DNA from: Pelomyxa schiedti | Lineage: Eukaryota; Evosea; Pelobiontida; Pelomyxidae | Direction of reading: 5' to 3' | Assembly: GCA_020536535.1 (NCBI GenBank) | Contig: JAHLWZ010000834.1 | Location: forward strand, 1 to 50,840 | DNA: 50,840 nucleotides | Shown: positions 44,197-50,840 of the stretch, in pieces | Numbering within the stretch: position 1 is the stretch's first letter | Layout: the number at the start of each line of letters is the position of its first letter | The notes under the pieces: generated by a model | What the model was told of the DNA's origin: nothing | Databases searched by the model: none | What the model saw: only the letters and a program-made list of their open reading frames with translations | Translations under genes and position numbers: made by a program

Positions 44197-45935
44197 ATGG
44201 GTGGGTCGGGGCGCGCGTTTGCGTGCAGTGTGGGGGTGAGTGTTGGGGTGGTGGTTGCGATAACGGTCGGCGTCCTAGTGTGGATCTTGGTAACGACGGA
44301 CGACGACCAGTTTGGCCATGACATGTTGTATGTGGTCGGAGACTGTGTCTCTGAGGGTCGCTGGGATTGGATTTCGTTTATATGTAATCTCTAATATTGA
44401 CCGAAGGAAGGAATTTGGACTGGCGTCGAATTGGACGAGTATTAACAATGGTGGGTTTGGGTCAGTGCCTAACAAGGTCATGGATAAGCTGACTGAGTAC
44501 TGCGCATTCTCATTCTACACTATCCATTAATTGCAGAGCACCTCTAAAACAGACTGCGAAGAGAAGTAGAAAAATCTCCAGATATATGGTTTACCGAATC
44601 ATACAAGAACTTGGTTGATTCAGTAAGAGATAAGCTGGCAAAGATGGTCAATGCGTCAGATACATCAGAGCTTGTCCTCATTGAAAATGCCAGTACAGGA
44701 ATAAATGATGTTTTGAGAACCTTCCCCTACAGTGTTGGGGATAAGATTCTCATATTTGAAAGAGCATATCAGTCTGTTATTCAGACTCTCACGTACTTGA
44801 ATGACATCAAGCGTTTGTCCCCCTATTTCTGACTGTTTCATCCCTGAGATTCCTCCAAGAAATAGAGATTCTTAGAGTACCGAACTTCGTCTATCCTCTT
44901 CCATCCCAGCAGTATGTAGTCGATACAGTGGAAGCTTTTGTGGTCCAACACCTTCCAATCAGACTAGCTTCAATTTCGCGTGTGCATCTCTGTACAAAGA
45001 AAAATACTCATCTTGTAACAGATATCGAGTCAAGACCCTCAACCGTATTTCCTCTGCACCTGCTCATCCCAATGTTGCATAACTACAACATTACCGTAGT
45101 TATTGATGGCGCACATGCTCTTGGTAATATTCCAATTGATTTGCAGGCTCTGAAGCCAGACTATTACTTTTGCAATACCCACAAGTAAGAATGTATTCAG
45201 TGAGGAAGTTCTAGCTAATTAACGCCTTCAGGTGGCTTTTTTCTCCCAAGGGAACTGGGTTTTTGTGGGTCAAGCCAGGCATGCCAAGGGTTGTACCAAC
45301 AGTTATTTCAGCGACTTGGGGTAATAGTGATTGGACTGACGACTTTGTGTGGGCTCCTTGAATCCTTAGATCGTCCTAACCTTTTCCCATAGATATACAG
45401 GCACCAGAGATTACACCTCCTTTGCTGCCATTTTGGAAGCCATTTCATGGCGAGAATCAATCGGGGGGGAACAAGCAATAATGGATTACAACCGCAACCT
45501 TGCGTAATTCCTTCTTGTCTATGGAGACTACATTTAACGGGTTGCCACTACTGCTAGGTGGACAGCTGGTCAGTACCTTGCTGGGCTCTGGAACTCAACG
45601 GTCAGCATTCCTCAAGACATGGCTTCTGCAATGATTGATATTAAGCTCGTCAACAATGACCAAGGAGCGATGTACTACACCAGAGTATGTTACTTTCAAA
45701 GCACCAAACAGTTAAGATAATACAGACGGCCCTAATAAATCGCTATGGGGAATATCCCGCTTTCTATCCGATGGATGGCACAAACTGGATCAGGATATCG
45801 GCACAGATGTTCTAAACCCCTTCACTTTGGAATATGTTAATCATTTGTAGATTCTTGGAACTCTCTGACTTCCAAGTTCTCGGGGATAGAATAAACCAAC
45901 TCTATGACGAGTACTATGCACAATCGAACCTTTGA
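44197..45935 (+). CDS. Membrane-anchored class V aminotransferase-like protein B
   Basis: ATG 44197 starts MGGSGRAFACSVG, followed at once by a membrane helix (VSVGVVVAITVGVLVWILV) and an acidic stretch, again predicting a type II protein with the enzyme outside the cytosol. The PLP fold follows in about eight exons: FGLASNWTSINNGGFGSVP, VLIENASTGINDVLRT, VGDKILIFERAYQSV, TVVIDGAHALGNIPIDL, CNTHK at an exon end joining WLFSPKGTGFLWV, YTGTRDYTSFAA, WRESIGGEQAIMDYN, ASAMIDIKL and WIRISAQ, ending YDEYYAQSNL and TGA. DGAHA and HK-W are intact, as expected for an active PLP enzyme. Substrate is unknown; the closest named relatives are isopenicillin-N-epimerase and cysteine-desulfurase-like proteins. 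Both genes share the intron exactly after the PLP lysine, confirming common descent. Confidence 0.8.
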
Positions 45936-46176
45936 TACCTCCATTCTCCCTGTGTGTCCGTGTCGATGCAGGCAAATCAGTTTGAAGAAAAAATTAAGGC
46001 GAAGAATAGAATAGGGAACTGTTCTATTTGTCCACCACATATCCAGTACTCTGATAACTAAAACATTCGCCATATCTTCTTTTTATTATTTACGTACAAC
46101 AAAGGCCAGACCCATTCTCGTCAGAATTATCCTTGACTGTACAAAAATGGACTGCTGTTTGATCTCAGATCGGATT
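45936..46176. other. Convergent 3' interval between aminotransferase B and actin
   Basis: These 241 bp separate two convergent stop codons and should hold both 3' ends. I see no gene or repeat. Confidence 0.4.
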
Positions 46177-47366
46177 CTAGAAGCACTTGCGGTGTACAAC
46201 GGTTGGCCCAGATTCGTCGTACTCCTCCTTGTTGATCCACATCTGCTGGAATGAGCTCACAGATACAAGGATTGATCCTCCAATCCAGGCAAGGTACTGG
46301 CTCTCACGCCGCGCAATGACGCGGACTTTTGTGTTTGCGGGGGCAAGTTGTGCCATCTCCTTCCGCAACCTCTCAGCAATGCCCGGGAACTTACACGTGC
46401 CTCCAGAAAGCACAATGTTGTTGTAGAGCTCTTCATGGATACCGGGGTCACACTTTGTGAGGGATTCGTAGCATGCGTCATGGATTCCGGGAGCATCCAG
46501 ACCACTGAGGTATGGTTGGAAGAGTACCTCCGCGCACCTGAACCTCTCGCTGCCGATTGTGACGTTACTCCCATCAGGAAGTCTGTAGCTCTTTTCAAGG
46601 GACGAGGTCTCGGCGGCGGTCTTCATCTCAGCTTCAAAGTCAAAGGCAACGTATGCAAGGCGTTCCTTGATTGCACATACAGCCTCCCGTTCGGTTTTGG
46701 TTGTCATCAAAGAGTATCCGCGCTCAGTTAAAATTGTCATCATGTGGTCAGTGAGGTCCCTGCCGGCAAAGTTCAGCCTGCGAATGGTGTTCGGGAGTGC
46801 GTAGCCTTCATATACCGGTACAGCGTGAGTTAGACCATAGCCACTATCCACGACAATTCCCGAAGTTCTTTCTGAGCCGTAGAGAGACAGGACTGCAGGG
46901 TTGGCGACGAACATTCCCGGGGTGTTGAATGTCTCGAACATGATCTGTGTCATTTTCTCGCGGTCGGGCCTGCAAGGGAGCGGAGAATCAGTGAGCAGGA
47001 CTGGGTACTCCTCTGGTTCAACCCCCAACACCTTTTCGAAGGTGTGGTGCCATATTTTCTCCATGTTGTCCCAGTTGACGACGGTGCCGCGATCGATTGG
47101 GTACGTCGACTTCATCATCAACCCGGCCGTAGCGACTTCGTCACCCACGTACGTCTCCTGCCCAGGAATTCCTCCGAGGGGACGCCCAACGATTGTCTGC
47201 CGTTTCAGTTTGTAAGGTCAGTGGAAAACAAAAGTACTATTAAAGAGGAAAGGTAGGAACGCACGGGGAAAATGGAGCGAGGGGCGTCGTCGCCACCGAA
47301 TCCGGCCTTGAAACTGCCTGAGCCATTGTCAAAAACGAGCGCCGGCACTACTTCTGCTTCCGTCAT
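46177..47366 (-). CDS. Divergent actin / actin-like protein
   Basis: Two exons (47265-47366 and 46177-47196, intron 68 bp) encode 373 residues. Family hallmarks: [20 protein letters not shown] with the nucleotide-binding Lys, [117 protein letters not shown] and a standard C-terminal HRKCF. Departures from muscle-type actin: the D-loop between GRP and YVGDE is about 5 residues shorter (LGGIPGQET), DSGDGVTH is DSGYGLTH (Asp157 position to Tyr), the MYPG segment is KFPG, and PPERKYSVW is RRESQYLAW. The start is the ATG at 47366 ([10 protein letters not shown]), because codons upstream in frame lack another ATG. It is closer to actin than to any Arp subfamily I know. Confidence 0.88.
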
Positions 47367-47592
47367 CGCAAAGTTCTTTCGTGGTTGTTGCGCCAACCAC
47401 CCTTAAAAGCAGCTACATCCAACTTGTTGGGGTCGTGCTTCCCAACTTGTTTGATCGTCTTTTTTTAACAACACCCAATTGATCGGTCTTTCGTCGGAAA
47501 TCATCAAAGCACAAACTTTCCCTTTTGTTTCAAACATACAATACAAGCTTCAGTGTTACAACTGCGAGGGAGAAGGTACCGACCTCCACCTC
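47367..47592. other. Actin upstream interval
   Basis: The 226 bp between the actin ATG and the RhoGEF stop should include the actin promoter and the RhoGEF 3' end. A TTTGTTTCAAAC stretch at about 47523 also occurs at about 20542 upstream of the LRR kinase. No gene is seen. Confidence 0.35.
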
Positions 47593-49328
47593 CTACAACA
47601 ACAGCGGGTCATCGTCCTGCACCTCAAAAGGGAACTGGAGCGTCCTGAAGTCCAAGAGGCAGCGAGCAATCTCAGTGAGGCAGAACCCGTTGAGCAGGGC
47701 AGCGGCGCGGCATCGCGCGCCTGCTCGTGGCAAGCTGCACGCCATGAACGCGGCAGCGGAGCCCCGCCAGTCGAACGACTGGTAGCACAGCCGAGCCAGC
47801 GACTCCACGAACTTGGAGATGATCTCCCCGCGGCAGTCCACGATCTGCAGGCTGGTTCCTTTGCCTGTGCCTGTGCCTGTGCCTGTGACTCTGCTTTTGC
47901 CTTTGCCTTTTCCGGTGCCTTTGCCTGTGGCAGTTGCAGTTGCAGTTGGAGTGTCTGCGGTCCTCCTGATGCACACGGGGGCGCACCACATGCCCACATC
48001 CTTGGGGTGCTTCCTCACGGGGCCGTGGTACACTTCGTACAGCCCCTCGCAGTATTGCAGCTGTATCACCACTGTGTGGTGTGCTGGCTCTGTGATGGTG
48101 TGCCGGCCAATGGGGATGGACACTTTCTTCTTTGCGTGTTTGCAAGCCAGCAGGACGTCAGACATCAGGTACGCTGTTTATTTCCGAGACTCGTACTTGG
48201 GCAGGATGGCCGGCAGTTCCCTTGAGGATTTATGTTGGTTGTTTTTGTTAGGTTTTTGATGTTTGTTGTGTTGGGGAGTGGATGCCACGTACATTATGAG
48301 TTGCCTTTTTGGGGGCCATACACCTTTATAATGGACAAGTTTTGGTGCCAACTGAAGGGCCTCTCGTATTCGTTCTTGAGTTTGCAGTGCCTTATTGACA
48401 ACTGCCTCACGTTAAGTAATTTTATTGTTTGGTGAGTTCACATACAGTCTGCCAGTTCCCTCAATGCGGTGATTATGGTATCAATCTCAGGGCAGGGAAC
48501 GCCAATATTTCTTTTCATATCCTGTTTGAATTAATAGTTTTGAATGTCACAAGGAAAACTGGCCTGGAATAGAAGCATATACCTTGGAATTCTACAAACT
48601 TGTGCTTTAAGCAGGGTCTCGAGATTTAGACCCTCCATTGTAGCACTGAAGTCCAAATCCTGGGAAAATAAGTCAAAGCGTTCACCTTACTTCAAAGTAC
48701 CTTCAAGAATTTCGCCCAGGTTGGGTTCTTTGCCTTTAGCGTAGCAAGAATGTTGTATCCACAGGCATAGGACTCCCCAACCATCAGATACACGTTATAA
48801 AGATCCGCTGTTTTCTTTGGAAATTAGCATATTTGCCAAGAGAAAAGAGAAAGGAACCATCCACTGTATAAACACTGCCAAAAGGTCAGGAATTAGTGTT
48901 TCCTCTGGTATTCCATAAAACTGCTCAGACAACCTATTTTTACCAGGTTCTCAGAACTGTGTAGGGAAAAAAAAAGAAAAGAAATGACACCGTCCATGGG
49001 CCTCTTGAAGCGCTTCCATTGACTTGAAAATAGTCGTGAATTGGGAAGGTGTCATCGCCAGTTTGGCTTCGGCAATGTACAGCCTGTGTTTCGACAACGT
49101 CGTCACGAAGCTGGCCTCGGTCGTTACTATCTCCCGGGCCACCAGTTTGGCCCTGTGCCCGTAATCGGGTTTGGGTGCAGCCTTTGGTGGTGGGGGTATG
49201 CGTGGAGGCGGTATAAACGTTTCATCGAAGGCTGGTGGTGGTATGTATGTATCATCGAAGGGTGGCGCGTCGTAGCTCGGGGGCGGGATTGGTGACTGCG
49301 ACGTTATCGGGTTATCAACAGCACTCAT
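47593..49328 (-). CDS. RhoGEF with DH and PH domains
   Basis: RhoGEFs load Rho-family GTPases with GTP, so this links to WASP and actin control. ATG 49328 (MSAVDNPITSQSP) starts a Pro-rich leader (PPPSYDAPPFDDTYIPPPAF). The DH domain spans about five exons: LVAREIVTTEASFVTTLSKH, MEALQEAHGRSENLVKIGCL, DLYNVYLMVGESYACGYNIL, then DLDFSATMEGLNLETLLKAQ and VCRIPRYMLLFQ, the conserved RIPRYxLLL element. After PCPEIDTIITALRELAD and TQERIREALQLAPKLVHYK, the last exon begins YLMSDVLLACKHAKKK, a typical PH strand 3. A Thr-Gly-Lys repeat insert of about 30 residues interrupts the PH, which resumes LQIVDCRGEIISKFVESLAR. The last exon looks like a separate ORF from ATG 48165, but its PH character and AG acceptor at about 48175 join it here. 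Confidence 0.7.
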
Positions 49329-49401
49329 AGTACAAAACGCCCAACCGATTTTTTTCCTTTTTGGGGTACCACAAGACCTTCAAAGAGAAAAACATGTTTC
49401 T

Positions 49402-50544
49402 TCATCCTCCAAAAGTCTCAAGAACACCTGAAGCACCAGCACAGCAGGCAACGAGGTTTAGCCAGCACATACGTTGGCGATCAGTTTCATTTGGACAAGC
49501 GGAGAGTACCAAAAGTTGCTTGACTGGCGATGTGGCCAGGCTTTCCTTCCGTGTGTGGCTGCTGTTCATTGACCAGGCATGCCACTCGGAATAGTAGTCT
49601 CTCTTGGCCAAAGGGAGCCACGGTTTGGGTATTGAGCCATACGTAGCCATCTCAGATAGCGGGGGTGGAGGAATTGGGTCACCGCGGTTCATAACACAGA
49701 ACCCAAGCCTTATCTCTCCACTCTCAACTTTTCCATTCCTCTCGCCCACTGAAACATCTCCAACAGAGAACATAAACACTTGTGCATTCCCACCAGACAC
49801 TTCAAACATGATCACGCCAGAAAAGCTCTGATCATCGCTCAGCGACAATTCGTTGTGGCACTGTATCACCCGAATGCCCTCGAAAAACTTTCTCAGGCTT
49901 GCCTGCGATTTTGCGTCCAGGTACTCCCAGCGCGCGTCCTCCTCACCTTCCAAATCTGCCGGTTTGGCATCCGCCACTTGCAACTCCCACTCTTTCCTCT
50001 CAATAAGTGCTTTGGCGAATGCACTCAAAGTCTCCAATTCACCCATCTGCATTCGAAGCAATTTCCTGTGCCTTGTACCATCTGTGATCGCGCTTCTAGC
50101 CTCTTTCAGGTCTTTCAGCTCGCGCCTCGCACATGATGTCTTCATGTTGAATACCAGGCTCACTCTGGTGCAGGCCTCCCAGCACTTATGGGAGCACCGA
50201 GCAAATGGAAACAAGCACTCCGTGTGCGACACCTTTGGCGGCGAAACAGCAGTGGGTGGTGTATACAATTGTGGGATTGACGACACAGGTGGAGGTGGAT
50301 GCGGCCGAAGTGAGACAAAAGGAGGGAGGAGTAGCATTCCCACAATCACATCGAGCACATTCGGCGGCAACACCGTGTCCAGACCCCCACTTTCGCAACG
50401 AACTGCACCCGCGTGGCCAGTTCCGCTCGTGGTTGTTGTGTCTGGCAGAACGCGCACAGGGGACGACGCTGGCGGCTGAGGTTGTGGTTTGATCCTCCTG
50501 CGTTTTCCTTGTGCTTGTTGCGGCGAGCCTTCCTCGTTTTGCAT
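49402..50544 (-). CDS. F-box-like hypothetical protein, single exon
   Basis: An uninterrupted frame of 380 codons from ATG 50544 (MQNEEGSPQQAQGKRRRIKP, a basic, nuclear-signal-like start) to 49402. A possible F-box is split: LPPNVLDVIVGMLLLP (about residues 59-74) is followed after a Pro-rich insert of about 40 residues by FARCSHKCWEACTRVSLVFN, which fits the second half with its Cys/Trp. A central helical segment, RELKDLKEARSAITDGTRHR to EYLDAKSQASLRKFFEGIRV, precedes a C-terminal beta-rich region (SGVIMFEVSGGNAQVFMFSV, YYSEWHAWSMNSS, KQLLVLSACPNETDRQ). The C-terminal domain is not recognised. Single-exon structure is rare in this window. It is divergent from the gene at the right edge (166 bp). 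Confidence 0.6.
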   Translation of the reverse strand: MQNEEGSPQQAQGKRRRIKPQPQPPASSPVRVLPDTTTTSGTGHAGAVRCESGGLDTVLPPNVLDVIVGMLLLPPFVSLRPHPPPPVSSIPQLYTPPTAVSPPKVSHTECLFPFARCSHKCWEACTRVSLVFNMKTSCARRELKDLKEARSAITDGTRHRKLLRMQMGELETLSAFAKALIERKEWELQVADAKPADLEGEEDARWEYLDAKSQASLRKFFEGIRVIQCHNELSLSDDQSFSGVIMFEVSGGNAQVFMFSVGDVSVGERNGKVESGEIRLGFCVMNRGDPIPPPPLSEMATYGSIPKPWLPLAKRDYYSEWHAWSMNSSHTRKESLATSPVKQLLVLSACPNETDRQRMCWLNLVACCAGASGVLETFGG

Positions 50545-50710
50545 CTCACAAAAAAAAAAAAAAAAGCGTTTTGCAAGAAGAGCCGAAACATTTTCTAACG
50601 CCTTGCCAAGTCAACAGACCGGAACGCTGTCATTTTCGTTATCTTCGTTCAGGATTGGCCGTTTGTGGCTTTTTAACTGACTCGCAAGTTATTTGGTTCA
50701 GGGCGAAAAA

Positions 50711-50840
50711 ATGGGCAATAACGCACGTGGGCCAGCACGGCCACGCAAATGCACTGTTGTGGGCTACGACGCCTTTCAACGCGCTCAGGCAGAGCGCGCC
50801 TCGTTCTTCTCTCGTTTGGAGGCAACAGCCAAACAAGCCG
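50711..50840 (+). CDS. Start of a gene cut by the window edge
   Basis: ATG 50711, in an AAAAAATGGG context, opens a frame still open at the right edge: MGNNARGPARPRKCTVVGYD, then AFQRAQAERASFFSRLEATA. It is basic at the start and then helical. Too little is present to name a family. Coding is supported by clean frame and the divergent position relative to the F-box-like gene. Confidence 0.45.
   Translation, partial: MGNNARGPARPRKCTVVGYDAFQRAQAERASFFSRLEATAKQA

Noticed and set aside
47860-47950. Tandem hexamer repeat as a regulatory or CRISPR-like array
   Set aside because: It lies in frame and codes for the Thr-Gly-Lys stretch; units are six bases with no spacers.
47593-48165. Separate single-exon gene starting at 48165
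   Set aside because: Its N-terminus is a PH-domain strand and it begins 12 bp after the upstream frame's stop, with a splice acceptor just before; better read as the last RhoGEF exon.
49853-50479. Plus-strand frame of about 208 codons opposite the F-box-like gene
   Set aside because: Shadow of a longer, more protein-like minus-strand frame with a proper ATG.
1-50840. tRNA genes, bacterial operons or horizontally acquired prokaryotic blocks
   Set aside because: No tRNA-like box pair was noticed by eye, and nearly every recognised gene carries spliceosomal-type introns.

Overview
This window is compact eukaryotic nuclear DNA, most likely from an amoebozoan protist. An archamoeba such as Pelomyxa or Mastigamoeba is my best guess, but that is inference. 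Genes are broken by many short GT-AG introns (about 33-150 bp). TAA, TAG and TGA all end recognisable proteins, so the code is standard. The family mix points the same way: a cAMP-receptor-like GPCR, a plant-like LRR receptor kinase of the TKL type, WASP, a RhoGEF, F-box proteins, importin-5, eIF3b, eL30 and a divergent actin. No tRNA, rRNA, CRISPR array or intact mobile element was seen. Exon joins were worked out by hand from reading frame and splice sites, so outer limits are firmer than every internal junction.

Layout. 1-2.1 kb: gene-poor, with a decayed LINE relic. 2.2-5.1 kb: protein kinase (+). 5.1-5.7 kb: small RING gene (-), a truncated inverted copy of the gene at 26.6-28.5 kb. 6.0-8.4 kb: WASP (+). 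8.5-19.6 kb: three minus-strand genes, eIF3b, an OCA2/ArsB-type permease and importin-5. 19.7-25.0 kb: LSm-like protein (+) and LRR receptor kinase (+). 25.0-26.5 kb: KxDL protein (-). 26.6-28.5 kb: ARB2-RING protein (+). 28.5-30.1 kb: no firm gene. 30.1-30.9 kb: F-box protein (-). 31.1-33.6 kb: transketolase (+). 33.7-36.6 kb: two paralogous small-domain proteins and eL30 (-). 36.9-42.0 kb: GPCR (+) and an OSCA/TMEM63-like channel with a large extracellular N-terminus (+). 42.1-45.9 kb: head-to-head pair of membrane-anchored class V aminotransferases. 46.2-50.5 kb: divergent actin, DH-PH RhoGEF and an F-box-like protein (-). 50.7 kb to the edge: start of another gene (+).

There is no operon-like pathway. 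Cytoskeletal genes (WASP, actin, RhoGEF), receptor/signalling genes (kinase, LRR-RLK, GPCR, OSCA) and housekeeping genes (eIF3b, importin, eL30, transketolase) are interleaved. Seven divergent pairs share 71-284 bp of intergenic DNA.

The most unusual items are: an ARB2 (FAM172A-like) domain fused to a C-terminal RING and lacking the nucleophile serine; an OSCA-like channel with an Ig-like ectodomain; the aminotransferase pair, one member with altered active-site-neighbour residues; eL30 with an 82-residue Lys/Ala/Pro tail; an actin with a shortened D-loop; and a tandem pair of proteins sharing an unrecognised roughly 100-residue domain.
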